From a virus, in the IMG/VR virus record IMGVR_UViG_3300008107_001022, positions 1 to 30,030 of that record: a stretch of DNA of 30,030 nt; one strand, written 5' to 3'. Every line of letters starts with the position of its first letter. The stretch's first letter is position 1. A program made the translations under genes and the position numbers. Shown piece by piece: positions 13,062 to 21,738 of this stretch. The notes beneath the pieces are model-generated. The model was not told the origin of the DNA. It searched no databases and saw nothing but the letters and a program-made list of their open reading frames with translations.

Positions 13062-13634
13062 TTACTTGTTTAGTTTTTCCAAAACTGAGTCCATAATTGA
13101 ACGAGGTCTTTTAGAAGCAAGTTTTACTCTTTCAATTGGGTTCGTGTTTTCGGGATTAAATGAAATAGGCTTCGGCTCTTCGCTTAATTCTACTTCTTCA
13201 ACTTTGTTTACTTTAGATAACTCAGCTTTTAAAGTTTCGTTTTCTTTTTTCAATGCTTCGATTTCTGAAAAGAAAGATTCTTTAACTACGCTTTCAATTG
13301 TTTTCTTTGGGGCAGGTGCTGTTGTTTCGTTAGCTTCTACTTCTACCTCAACTGTTGGTTCTTCTTCCATTGCTGGCTCCTCTTCCATTTTCTCCTTAAC
13401 TTCTTTAATCATTCCCTCAACTTCTACGACTAAAATACGTCCGTCTTCCGTTTCGTACTCACCTACAGGAACAGGTATTTTTTGGTCATCTTCCGTAACT
13501 ACGAAAACTTCCATTTCAGGCTCGAATGCGTCAGCTTCTAAAACTGTTACACCGTCCATTAATTTCATTCGTTCAAGTTTTACTTCCATTCCTAAAAGAA
13601 CTCGAACTTTGTTTAAGATTTGATTTGTATTCAT
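13062..13634 (-). CDS. Scaffold-like head assembly protein
   Basis: The 190-residue protein lies directly before the capsid gene. Residues 10-70 form a beta-rich domain (VLLGMEVKLERMKLMDGVTV, PVPVGEYETEDGRILVVE), residues 75-105 are a Glu-rich stretch, residues 115-145 a predicted coiled coil (EIEALKKENETLKAELSKV), and the end is basic (KLASKRPRSIMDSVLEKLNK). Acidic linker, coiled coil and short basic tail are typical of scaffolds that bind the capsid through the tail. The start at 13634 overlaps the preceding gene by 62 bases; it is kept because the whole N-terminal segment looks conserved, though an ATG at 13589 would reduce the overlap to 17. Confidence 0.72.
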   Translation of the reverse strand: MNTNQILNKVRVLLGMEVKLERMKLMDGVTVLEADAFEPEMEVFVVTEDDQKIPVPVGEYETEDGRILVVEVEGMIKEVKEKMEEEPAMEEEPTVEVEVEANETTAPAPKKTIESVVKESFFSEIEALKKENETLKAELSKVNKVEEVELSEEPKPISFNPENTNPIERVKLASKRPRSIMDSVLEKLNK

Positions 13635-13977
13635 TTTTGTTTCTTCCTACTAAATAGGCATATATTTTTTTAACACTATCTAAATCGTTAAATGCTTTGT
13701 CAAATTTTGCATCTACATTTACACCTAAATTTGCAGCTGCTTTTTTATAATCTTCCTTTAAGTTTATGTATTTTGATGCATCAACACCATAAACATCTCT
13801 AAATGCAAATATTTCTTTATCAAGTCTTGAACCTTCATCTTTAATAGCTTTTGTTGCTTGAATTATTTTTGCAAACTCTTTTTCTAAATCTTGAATTAAC
13901 CCTAATTCAACTTCGTGTTTAGCTAATTGAGTTTCCTCTTTAAATAGTTTATTATAAACTGTCTTTCTTGTGTTCAT
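13573..13977 (-). CDS. KHEVEL-motif helical head-region protein A, 134 aa
   Basis: I know no named family. The N-terminus (YNKLFKEETQLAKHEVELGL) carries KHEVEL at residues 20-25, followed by a long helical region and a NLGVNVDAKFDKAF segment. A second nearby gene (14230-14694) has the same motif at the same place and a similar LGININ segment, so the two look like paralogues, and the head protease carries KHEIEL. Setting and helices suggest an assembly factor or internal head protein. It overlaps the scaffold-like gene by 62 bases. Confidence 0.68.
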   Translation of the reverse strand: MNTRKTVYNKLFKEETQLAKHEVELGLIQDLEKEFAKIIQATKAIKDEGSRLDKEIFAFRDVYGVDASKYINLKEDYKKAAANLGVNVDAKFDKAFNDLDSVKKIYAYLVGRNKNEYKSNLKQSSSSFRNGSKT

Positions 13978-14018
13978 AGTTATGTTTTAAACGATTAATA
14001 AATTATGCTGTTACTTTT

Positions 14019-14219
14019 TTATCCATTTTGACGTATTGTTGTCCTTACTCCATTTACGTCAGTTGTCGTTACTTGTTGAGGTGTTACACTCGCTGTTTTA
14101 CCAATTCCTTGAGCGTGTAAAGTTCCGTCACAACATTTTTTTGAGTAAGTGTTATCCTCACATAAACAACCACGTCTGCCACCTTTTGGGCTTGCTTTGC
14201 TAACTGTTCTTTCTGCCAT
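14019..14219 (-). CDS. Small Cys-rich head-region protein, 66 aa
   Basis: The core RGCLCEDNTYSKKCCDGTLHAQGIG (residues 16-40, four Cys) is a pattern I recognise from small proteins encoded near capsid genes of Bacteroidota phages; function is unknown. The four cysteines may bind metal or form disulfides. The ends are polar and low in order. It lies between the two KHEVEL-motif genes. Confidence 0.68.
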   Translation of the reverse strand: MAERTVSKASPKGGRRGCLCEDNTYSKKCCDGTLHAQGIGKTASVTPQQVTTTDVNGVRTTIRQNG

Positions 14220-14229
14220 TTTAGTTTAT

Positions 14230-14694
14230 TTAAATTGTTGGTTTTTGCAAAGTATTTACATATTTAAGGTAAGCGTTTGCGTCATTTTGTATTCTTGAAG
14301 AAAGTGTGTTAGAAGATTGTAAACCGCTTAAATCAACTAATTCATTAATATTTATATTTATACCTAATTCACTTTTAGCTTCATTAACTTTTTTAGTTAC
14401 TATTTCTATTTCAGAACTTACTAAATCTTCTTGTTTTCTTAATTCTTGTGCTATTTGCGAAACGCCTTGAGATTGTCCTTTTAATTGATTTATTGTTTTT
14501 TCTATTTCTCTAATAGCAGTATAATAATTATCTAAATCTTTCCCCGATTGTGAAATTAAAGAAGTATATTTTTTTAATTCAACTTTCAATTTATCTGCAA
14601 TAGCTAATTCAACTTCGTGTTTACCTAACTTTACCTCGTTAGCGTTTTGCTCCATTTTAGCAATCTTCTTAAAAATGTCGTTTAACTTGTTCAT
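14230..14694 (-). CDS. KHEVEL-motif helical head-region protein B, 154 aa
   Basis: A mostly helical protein (coiled-coil-like through about residues 30-115). KHEVEL lies at residues 25-30 in VKLGKHEVELAIADKLKVEL, as in protein A (13573-13977), and both share an LG(V/I)N(V/I) segment later on. Its ATG overlaps the protease stop by four bases, so it is translated with the protease. Likely an assembly helper or protease substrate; this is inference from position and motif. Confidence 0.68.
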   Translation of the reverse strand: MNKLNDIFKKIAKMEQNANEVKLGKHEVELAIADKLKVELKKYTSLISQSGKDLDNYYTAIREIEKTINQLKGQSQGVSQIAQELRKQEDLVSSEIEIVTKKVNEAKSELGINININELVDLSGLQSSNTLSSRIQNDANAYLKYVNTLQKPTI

Positions 14695-15272
14695 TTTAGT
14701 AATTCTTTTAGTTTATTAATTATTTCTTGTTTTTCGTCTTTCTCTTGGCTCATTTCGTATTTATCAGCAAAGTAACCCTCTATTGAAAAGCCTTTTACCT
14801 TTCCTGCTTTAACATCGTTCCAAATATCTTCGTTGTTTACTTTCATTGAAATCATCCAAGTTCCTTTAGGTAGGTTAAATCCGTACTCTTTAGATTTGTC
14901 CATTTCAGGGTTATCAATTACCCAACTTTCAACAACACTCATTCCGTTTAACTTTTCTTTGTGTTCTAACGTTGCGTTGTTTTGATTAGAACGCATTAAG
15001 AACAATTCAGAAGCCTTTTTAATAGTGTCCTCACTGAAATAAATGTAGTACCCGTTTCCGTCTTTATCCGCTCTTAAAATTTGTTTGTTAGGAACTAAGG
15101 CAGCACCCATTAAAATTTTCTTTTCGGTATCTACTTCTTTAAGTTCGATTTCGTGTTTTGAAAGGGCTATAAAGTTTTCTTCGATTGCTGGAGAATGAAC
15201 AACGCTAACTGCGTGTATTCCTGTTTGTAAATCGTTCTCGTCAATGATTAACTCGATTATTTTCTTATCCAT
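14691..15272 (-). CDS. Prohead protease (XkdF-like)
   Basis: Processes head proteins during maturation. The 193-residue protein begins MDKKIIELIIDENDLQTGIHAVSVV, then has SPAIEENFIALSKHEIEL (28-44), ILMGAALVPNKQILRADKDG (53-72), YYIYFSEDTIKKASELF, NATLEHKEKLNGMSVVESW (about 98-116), GTWMISMKVN and KVKGFSIEGYF, the standard block order of XkdF-like putative head proteases (PF14550). In that family the His of LEH and the Ser of GFSIEG are the likely active-site residues. It lies after the tape measure gene rather than next to the portal, and its KHEIEL box is shared by two neighbours. Confidence 0.8.
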   Translation of the reverse strand: MDKKIIELIIDENDLQTGIHAVSVVHSPAIEENFIALSKHEIELKEVDTEKKILMGAALVPNKQILRADKDGNGYYIYFSEDTIKKASELFLMRSNQNNATLEHKEKLNGMSVVESWVIDNPEMDKSKEYGFNLPKGTWMISMKVNNEDIWNDVKAGKVKGFSIEGYFADKYEMSQEKDEKQEIINKLKELLK

Positions 15273-15284
15273 AATTTTTAAACG

Positions 15285-17240
15285 TTATAATGTTGCATTT
15301 TGTAACCTATTTCTTTCAAGGCTTAATCCGTTTGCTACGTCACCACTTACTACATATGCTCGTGTTGGTTGCTGTTGGATTTGTGCTAATTGATTAACTC
15401 CCGAACTTCCGATAACATTAAAATTAGGAGTCATTACAGCACCACCACCACCTGCAGGCGCACCACCACCACCACCCGAAGAACCACCGCCTTCGAATTT
15501 TTGAGAAGCAATTTTAGCTACGTTTACTAAACCTGCAGCTATTGCCATTCCTGCAGCAATACCACCTCGAACTGGTGAACTTGGGTCGGGAACTGGCGTA
15601 AATTGAGAAGCATAAGCAGCAGTTGCACTTTGATACGTCGAAATAATTGCCGTTGCTATATTTGCAGCCTTTTGAATTTGGAATGCTCTACGTGCCGCCT
15701 TTTCTGATTTTTTACCAAACAATTCTGTTAAACTTGCGATTGAACTTAAACCCGATAATGTCATTTCAATAGCAAAATCCTTATTTCGTTTTTTAAGTGC
15801 AATATCTTTTTCCGCTGCTTCTTTATTAGCTTTATCGATTTCGTCTAACTTGTCCTTTTCAATTTTTGCTAACTCGTCTGCTGTTTTCTTTGCTTCTTCT
15901 TGTTCTAATAAAGCAAACTTCGTATTTATGTCAGCTATTTCCTGTTGGTGTTGAATTAATAATTCTTTATCACTTTGGTTCGCAGCGTCCGCCTTTTTAT
16001 AAAGTTCTTCAAATTTATTATCTAAGGCTTGTAATTCTTTTTCTTTAGCATCAGTAATTTGCCCTTGTCTTTCTTGTTCTAATGCGTCGTGGTATTCCCT
16101 TAATTTATCGTTATATTCTTTTTCAGCTTGTAATTTTTTGTCTTGTTCGTCTTTTTGTGCGTCTATTGATTTTTGAGCATTCGCCTTATCCATTTCTTTA
16201 ATGGTATTTTGGAACCCTGCCTTTTGGTTTTCTAAATCTTTAATGCTTTTTTCTATTTCCTTTCGTGTTTCCTCATTTTCTTTTTTAAGGGCTGGAACAT
16301 CAAAAATTGAACCTGCAATAAAACCACTAAACTGGCTTTGCATATCGTCCAACGTTTTGCCTAAATCGAAACTAACTAATTTACCTAACCCTAAGGCCTC
16401 AGAAACTTTGTTCGCTCCTTTTATAGCCATATCAATAGGCATCAACATTAACTTAGGTAGGAATAATGCAGCATCTAAAGTAAAATCGACTATTTTCTTA
16501 GTCATATTATAATTCTGAATCGCTGCTGCTTCTTCTGCTTTACTTGTTTTTAAAACATTTTCAAGTTCTATTTTGCCTTTTTCAATAGCCGTATTAACTT
16601 GCTTAATTTTAATGTTTAAGATTTCTCGTTCGCTTTTACCTTGTAACTTTAATACATTGTCTTGAGCATCTAAAGTCGTTAATTGTTCTTTTGCTGTTTC
16701 AAAGTTTTTATGGCTTTCTTCGTTTAACTTTTGTTGTTCTGCTGTTACACCACTAACTGCAGCTTTAATATCATCCCAATAAGCTACAACAGTTCCTAAC
16801 GCAACTAAAAATAAACCGATACCAGTTGCTGCTAAACCCGTTCTAATTCCTTTTAATGCGTCAAGTGCTACCGTTCCTAATTGTTTAAAAGAGTCTTTGG
16901 CTTCCATTAACCCCTGTAGCCCTTGTGAAAGTGCCATAACGGATTGAAGCCTAACCATTGTTTCTTGAAGCGATTTACTTTCTACCCCAATTAAACCTAA
17001 TGCACCTTCAAACGCTTGGAATCCGTCTAAAACACCGCCTACAGATTTGCTTAACGCGTTAAATTTAGCGTCAGGATTAAATGAGTCTACTAAGTCTTTT
17101 GAGAATCCTATTTGGTCTTTTAAATCTGCTGCTGCTTTAGCTGCTTTAATAGCTTGTTGGGAAGTTTCACCGTATTGAGCCGAAACGTTTTGAAGTTCCG
17201 CAACCGCTTCTTTATATTGAATTACCCTTTTTTCTGCCAT
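15285..17240 (-). CDS. Tail tape measure protein
   Basis: Sets tail length and fills the tube. The 651-residue protein has an N-terminal helical part (DLKDQIGFSKDLVDSF; GGVLDGFQAFEGALGLIGVE), a hydrophobic segment (GIRTGLAATGIGLFLVALGT, about 137-156), long charged coiled coils (about 165-245 and 320-475), a second Ala-rich helix region, a Gly-rich tract (about 578-597) and an end (PTRAYVVSGDVANGLSLERNRLQNATL) typical of Bacteroidota phage tape measures. At 651 residues it predicts a tail near 100 nm by the usual 0.15 nm per residue rule. The first residues seem shorter than in relatives, and the small gene 17212-17388 overlaps its start by 29 bases. Confidence 0.85.
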   Translation of the reverse strand: MAEKRVIQYKEAVAELQNVSAQYGETSQQAIKAAKAAADLKDQIGFSKDLVDSFNPDAKFNALSKSVGGVLDGFQAFEGALGLIGVESKSLQETMVRLQSVMALSQGLQGLMEAKDSFKQLGTVALDALKGIRTGLAATGIGLFLVALGTVVAYWDDIKAAVSGVTAEQQKLNEESHKNFETAKEQLTTLDAQDNVLKLQGKSEREILNIKIKQVNTAIEKGKIELENVLKTSKAEEAAAIQNYNMTKKIVDFTLDAALFLPKLMLMPIDMAIKGANKVSEALGLGKLVSFDLGKTLDDMQSQFSGFIAGSIFDVPALKKENEETRKEIEKSIKDLENQKAGFQNTIKEMDKANAQKSIDAQKDEQDKKLQAEKEYNDKLREYHDALEQERQGQITDAKEKELQALDNKFEELYKKADAANQSDKELLIQHQQEIADINTKFALLEQEEAKKTADELAKIEKDKLDEIDKANKEAAEKDIALKKRNKDFAIEMTLSGLSSIASLTELFGKKSEKAARRAFQIQKAANIATAIISTYQSATAAYASQFTPVPDPSSPVRGGIAAGMAIAAGLVNVAKIASQKFEGGGSSGGGGGAPAGGGGAVMTPNFNVIGSSGVNQLAQIQQQPTRAYVVSGDVANGLSLERNRLQNATL

Positions 17241-17388
17241 TATATTTTACTTTAAATTCTCTATAAGACTGTTTCCAAATATCCTTTACACTTGATTTTA
17301 CTTCGTGTTTTCCTTTGGCTATTTCTATATTCTCAGAAACTCCAACGAACTCGCTAATTTTTAACATATCAATTATTCCCTTTATCAT
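17212..17388 (-). CDS. Small KHEV-containing protein before the tape measure, 58 aa
   Basis: ATG 17388 overlaps the stop of the large tail gene (17385) as ATGA, which is why this start is preferred over the longer frame to 17451. The product (MIKGIIDMLKISEFVGVSEN, then IAKGKHEVKSSVKDIWKQSY and a basic end) contains KHEV at residues 27-30, the start of the KHEVEL motif found in head-region neighbours. It overlaps the tape measure start by 29 bases. Tape measure genes are often preceded by assembly chaperones; this one is short and unrecognised. Confidence 0.6.
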   Translation of the reverse strand: MIKGIIDMLKISEFVGVSENIEIAKGKHEVKSSVKDIWKQSYREFKVKYNGRKKGNSI

Positions 17389-20087
17389 GCTGATTGTATT
17401 ACTGTTAATGTTTGAGTTGTTCCATTTACATAAGTTGTTGTAACTACCCATTGCCTATCTAATCCCGTTGTATTTACTGGTGTAACTAACGTGACATTTT
17501 TTGTTTCTACGTTTCCAACAGCCCAAGTTTGATTAGGTACAATAATACCTAACGTTGGTGGGTCGCTTGTTACTATTGCGCTTTGGTTTCCTTCTCTATA
17601 AGGAACAAGTAAAGTAATAAAATTAATTCCGTTGTTTACTAAATCTACGTTACCTAAACTAATATTTCTAAAATCATTGTAAAGTGTTAACGTTGCTTCT
17701 CCGCTTGTCAACTCTAATTTTATATCATTAATGATATAACGTTTGTCTCTAATTATTAACCTATCGTTTAATTGAAGATTTGTAACAATGCTTAAAGGCA
17801 ACATCGCTTTAATTGTAGTTAATCTTTGTTTAAGGTTATATAAATTTGATAGATAATTAAAATAGTAAGTAGCAAATAAACCATTTTGTTCCGTGTTTTT
17901 TGTAATTATTGAATTATCAGCCCCGAAGTTTAACGAGAAGTTGTTACCGCCTGTTACTACGTCTTGACCGAATAAAGTATAGTTTGTTAAATTTACGTTT
18001 GTTGTTCCGTTGTAAAATTGAATAGGAACTGGAAGCGTTCCCGTGTTTCCATATAAATAAAGTAAAGTTGGTTTAGGAATGTAACTTTGATAGTTTTGAT
18101 TTAAAAAATAACCTAAAATAGCCGTGTTAGTTGTTACAGTTCCAACAGCTTCAAAAAATAACAAGTTTTCGAATGGGCTTTCTATTTTGTAGTCTCCACC
18201 GTCATAACTATAAACGTTATCCGTATCTCCGTACTCTGAGTTAGAAATAGCAAAGTAATTTCTATTTGTAAATGATTCGCTTTTTTGATACCTAAAACCA
18301 ATATTTCTAAATAAAGGAACTCGGCTTAATTCTGCTGTTTCTGCATCCGTGTATTTTGTTACGTCAATAGTCGCCCCGTTATTATACCAATCTTCTAAGG
18401 GTAAAACTTGAAATTGTCTTTCGGCTAAACCTACGCAAGTCATATTAAATTGTCGCATAATACCTGTAAAGAAGTCTGTTATCTTCATATCAGGTAAATG
18501 GTTTCTTATATCTAAATCTGCCGTTAAAACGTTTAAATTCGTGTTTATAGTTGAAATATTACCGTAACTTCCAAATATATCAGCAGGGTTAAAGAAATAA
18601 GCTGCATAACTAAAGTCCATATCAATAGTCATAGCAACATTTGATTTTAATTGAAAACTAAACGTCTCGTTATTGTTTGGAATCGGAACTATGTTTGTTG
18701 ACAAAATACCACCATAAACTAATATTTGGTAAGTTCCAACCGTTGTAATATTAATAGTTGAAAAGTAACTTCCGTTTTTAAATATATCTAAATAAGCCGT
18801 TTCAGCACTTGACTTCGTGTTTACAATTAAATCTATATTTATTTGGAATATTTGCGAACTACTTGCTGCTGCAGAATCTATTGTTATTGTGCTATTTGGA
18901 ATGTCAACATAACTTTGAACGTTATAATTATTTTCAGGAACCGTTGTCGTTGAAACCGTGTCAAATGTTACGTCAGAAATTTGAGTAACGAATTTCATTA
19001 ACTCAGCGTTCTTTGCTTGTAAAAATAATTTAGTAAATCGCTCATCACTAAAGAAACTACCTACAAAGTTTAAATCAAAGTCGTTTTGTATTGCGTCAAA
19101 TAAACGAGCAACTTTAACCGCAGGGAATAATTCACCATAATTTAAACCACCAATAATATTCGTAATATCAGTTGCCGTTCCGTCTGCGTACGTCCAAAGT
19201 TTACTATTTGCAATTAAAGGAAACCTAACATCGTAGTCCGTTGCTGTGTCCGTTATTCTATTAAGTACGTTTGTACCGTTATAAGTAAACGCTAAAGAAT
19301 TTAAGTTAAGTTGGTTAATCTTTGTTTCTCCAAATATGTCTTTAAGGTTTGTAAGCTGCCCGTAAAACGTAATTGAATAATTATCTGCATTGCCGTTTTT
19401 TGTGTTCGCCTTTTCGAGCGATATAACTCCAGTTCTAAACGGAATAAAATCTATTTCAATATATGCAGGTCGTTTTAAATTATAATCTATTGTTCCGTCA
19501 ACATCGTTTTGATAAAAATGCTCAAATATTCTATTATTGACTATACTTGCAGGAACTGTAAAACTTTGACTAAAATCAGTTCTTATTGAAGCAAGGTCGC
19601 TCAATGTTTGAACGTTTAACGTTATGTTTATTTTCTCATCGTCGAATAATTCAAGTCTTTCATATTGTAAATCCGTACACGGTCCTGTAACTAAATATTC
19701 AAGTGTTTCGCTTTCTCCGAAAACTTCCCAATCAGTTAAAAACGGGTAGTAAACATCGCTTAAAGAATAATAAGTATAAGTAACTCCGTTAATCGTTATT
19801 TCTATTATCCATTGTGTTCCGTCCCAATAAATATAAATTGAAGGGGTAAAATAGGAATTTTCAGTTATTAAATAATCCCCGTCTTCCGTCGTTATGTAGT
19901 CTCCGTCTTCCGTTATAATATAGTCACCTTCCGTTAAACCTGCATTAAATGAATATTCGGGTCTTCCGTTTAAAAAATCAATTCTTGGAACGTCAACTGT
20001 TTGCGATTGCCCGTTAAGTGTAAACGTTACTCGAATGCAATCTATATCGGTTACTTGTCTGCCTATGTATATTTGTACCGTTCTCAT
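17385..20087 (-). CDS. Large tail protein (distal tail/baseplate-like), 900 aa
   Basis: The largest gene. It has an N-terminal beta-rich region, three copies of an eight-residue (T/E)(E/D)GDYxxT repeat at residues 52-75, a segment (VQTLSDLASIRTDFSQSFTVPAS, about 157-180) and long stretches of tail-protein-like beta sequence, ending in a domain (about 840-900) with TSDPPTLGIIVPNQTWAVGN. Such large proteins next to the tape measure usually form the tail tip and carry or anchor the adsorption proteins. It starts in a TAATG overlap with the gene before it. No enzyme motif was found. Confidence 0.72.
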   Translation of the reverse strand: MRTVQIYIGRQVTDIDCIRVTFTLNGQSQTVDVPRIDFLNGRPEYSFNAGLTEGDYIITEDGDYITTEDGDYLITENSYFTPSIYIYWDGTQWIIEITINGVTYTYYSLSDVYYPFLTDWEVFGESETLEYLVTGPCTDLQYERLELFDDEKINITLNVQTLSDLASIRTDFSQSFTVPASIVNNRIFEHFYQNDVDGTIDYNLKRPAYIEIDFIPFRTGVISLEKANTKNGNADNYSITFYGQLTNLKDIFGETKINQLNLNSLAFTYNGTNVLNRITDTATDYDVRFPLIANSKLWTYADGTATDITNIIGGLNYGELFPAVKVARLFDAIQNDFDLNFVGSFFSDERFTKLFLQAKNAELMKFVTQISDVTFDTVSTTTVPENNYNVQSYVDIPNSTITIDSAAASSSQIFQINIDLIVNTKSSAETAYLDIFKNGSYFSTINITTVGTYQILVYGGILSTNIVPIPNNNETFSFQLKSNVAMTIDMDFSYAAYFFNPADIFGSYGNISTINTNLNVLTADLDIRNHLPDMKITDFFTGIMRQFNMTCVGLAERQFQVLPLEDWYNNGATIDVTKYTDAETAELSRVPLFRNIGFRYQKSESFTNRNYFAISNSEYGDTDNVYSYDGGDYKIESPFENLLFFEAVGTVTTNTAILGYFLNQNYQSYIPKPTLLYLYGNTGTLPVPIQFYNGTTNVNLTNYTLFGQDVVTGGNNFSLNFGADNSIITKNTEQNGLFATYYFNYLSNLYNLKQRLTTIKAMLPLSIVTNLQLNDRLIIRDKRYIINDIKLELTSGEATLTLYNDFRNISLGNVDLVNNGINFITLLVPYREGNQSAIVTSDPPTLGIIVPNQTWAVGNVETKNVTLVTPVNTTGLDRQWVVTTTYVNGTTQTLTVIQSA
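19863..19934. repeat. 24-base repeat, three copies, in the large tail gene
   Basis: Three imperfect 24-base units encode EGDYIIT/EDGDYITT/EDGDYLIT. The plus strand shows ccgtcttccgt-like blocks at this spacing. In-frame gain or loss of units would change a surface loop or linker of the tail protein. Confidence 0.8.
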
Positions 20088-21175
20088 TAGCTAATTGAGT
20101 TTATAACATCGTAAGCCATTTCAAATTCCATTTGATAGTTAATTGTTTTCGTGTTTATGGATTTAAACTTCTCAATAGATTTAGTTCGTAACATTGCTGG
20201 GTATCTATTAACCCTAATTGTTTCACTTAATAAAAGTTCTTCAATTACTTGTTTGTAATTTTCATTAACCCAACCCGTGTTAGCTTTTATAATTCGTTTT
20301 GCATTCGTGTTAAATGTTTGGTATTGTGGTTGGTATAAACTATAATTTGGGAATGGAACGGGGTTTGTTTTAAATTTATTATTTTCCATTTCTACGTTCT
20401 CGGTCGAAACCTTATAAAAAAACTCACTTTGCCAACCCCCAAAACGATTTACAAATTCAATGAATACTGGCTCATATCTGCATTCACATTGTGGAACAAA
20501 ATAATAAGTTCCGTATGTGGTTATAATAGGCGGAATCCCAAATTCATATGTAAATATTTCAACTATATTACCGTCCGCTTCCCAACCTGAATAAACTTTT
20601 TCAATATACCTAACTGAATCATCCGTAATAATATCTGTTTGTGTTGCCCCCGTGTTTAAATTAGTATATTTTACTTGCCAACTATCCCCTAAAGGTAAAT
20701 TAACAGCATTTAATGTTAATGAACCAGGAGAAGAATTACAGTCGTAATAGTAAGTGTTGGAACCCCCGTAATTACTTAAATCAGTTAATAAAATTAATTG
20801 CCCTGTATAGTTCGACTGGTCTTCAAAATAACCGAACCCGTCAAATGCTTTGTCAGTTGTAGCGTCTAATAAAGTTTCAACACCGCCTAAAGTGTAATAT
20901 CTTTTGTAACGTACATTGCAATATGAATAATCATCCGCTAATGCGTTTGTACTACCACCGCTTCCCGATTGCGAAAAGTCAAAGAACTCACGAATAAACG
21001 GGGCAATATTATAATAAGTTTCTAATTGGTTTGAACTTGGAATTTTCTTACTTAATGAATAAGTAGGAGCGGCAGGTGCTGCCCCCGTTCCGTTCCATAA
21101 AAACAATTCTAAACGTGTGCTTTCTTGAGCAAGTTCGTCTATCGTTACAATATATGGGCTTCGTGCAAATATCAT
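20087..21175 (-). CDS. Tail structural protein, 362 aa
   Basis: The start MIFARSPYIVTIDELAQEST followed by LELFLWNGTG is a pattern I associate with tail-module proteins of Bacteroidota phages. The rest is aromatic and beta-rich, with a Cys pair in VPQCECRYEP (about 228-237) and a conserved-looking end (TINYQMEFEMAYDVINSIS). Between the tail completion and large tail genes, it is probably part of the tail tip. No enzyme motif is visible. Its start overlaps the previous gene by four bases. Confidence 0.7.
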   Translation of the reverse strand: MIFARSPYIVTIDELAQESTRLELFLWNGTGAAPAAPTYSLSKKIPSSNQLETYYNIAPFIREFFDFSQSGSGGSTNALADDYSYCNVRYKRYYTLGGVETLLDATTDKAFDGFGYFEDQSNYTGQLILLTDLSNYGGSNTYYYDCNSSPGSLTLNAVNLPLGDSWQVKYTNLNTGATQTDIITDDSVRYIEKVYSGWEADGNIVEIFTYEFGIPPIITTYGTYYFVPQCECRYEPVFIEFVNRFGGWQSEFFYKVSTENVEMENNKFKTNPVPFPNYSLYQPQYQTFNTNAKRIIKANTGWVNENYKQVIEELLLSETIRVNRYPAMLRTKSIEKFKSINTKTINYQMEFEMAYDVINSIS

Positions 21176-21738
21176 TTTCTAAATGTTTGGTTCATTATGT
21201 CATTAAATAAATCTTCAACCTCAAAACCGTAACTTTCTATTAGGTCATCAGGTAGGTTCTTAAAAGCTGCTTCGAATGGTTTAGTAAAAAATAAACTTGG
21301 CTTAATTCCAGTCATATAAATACTTCGAGCAATTAAAAATTTTAAACTTTTACGGCTCATAAATTGTCCGCCTTTTCCTCGTGGTGCAATACCCCTGCGA
21401 ATAATCCATTTATCTAAACTTTTAGTCAATCCGCCTTTTGGCCCTGAACCACTACCAAATTTAAATGGTGAGTTTGGCGCATTTTGTTTTCCTTTGTTTT
21501 TTGCTCCGTCGGGAAGTGCGTTTGGGTTAGCACCTCTAACACCTTGGTCTTGATAAAACCCGTATTCTTCCATATCGAAATAAATACCGATTGAGTTTGG
21601 AAAGGCTTTTGCTTCGCCCTTAATTGAGTTGTAAAGTTTTTTGGAAGCGTTTTTTCCAGTTGTCGTTAAATTCTTTTTTGCTTGACTAACAACGTGCTTT
21701 ATAAATCGGTCTAAAGTTTCTTGCCTGTTATCCATCAC
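21172..21738 (-). CDS. Tail completion/neck protein (HK97 gp10-like)
   Basis: A 188-residue protein with helix RQETLDRFIKHVVSQAKKNL, then LYNSIKGEAKAFPNSIGIYF, EEYGFYQDQGVRG (about 57-69) and a basic Gly-rich loop, ending in helices around IKPSLFFTKPFEAAFKNLP. The order of a long helix, a strand pair, the YGxxxdxGvrG-type turn and 'ps.F...a' helix is that of HK97 gp10-like minor tail proteins. Two possible ATGs (21738, 21735); it overlaps the preceding gene by 11 bases. Confidence 0.68.
   Translation of the reverse strand: MMDNRQETLDRFIKHVVSQAKKNLTTTGKNASKKLYNSIKGEAKAFPNSIGIYFDMEEYGFYQDQGVRGANPNALPDGAKNKGKQNAPNSPFKFGSGSGPKGGLTKSLDKWIIRRGIAPRGKGGQFMSRKSLKFLIARSIYMTGIKPSLFFTKPFEAAFKNLPDDLIESYGFEVEDLFNDIMNQTFRK

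Noticed and set aside
13012-13623. 203-codon open frame on the plus strand, and other plus-strand frames (5291-5542, 6486-6680, 8328-8537, 15866-16048, 16201-16512, 22219-22425, 24806-25027, 26492-26743)
   Set aside because: Each lies antisense to a good minus-strand gene, has Ser/Thr- or Leu-rich shadow composition, and no promoter or leader. The 203-codon case mirrors the Glu-rich scaffold-like gene.
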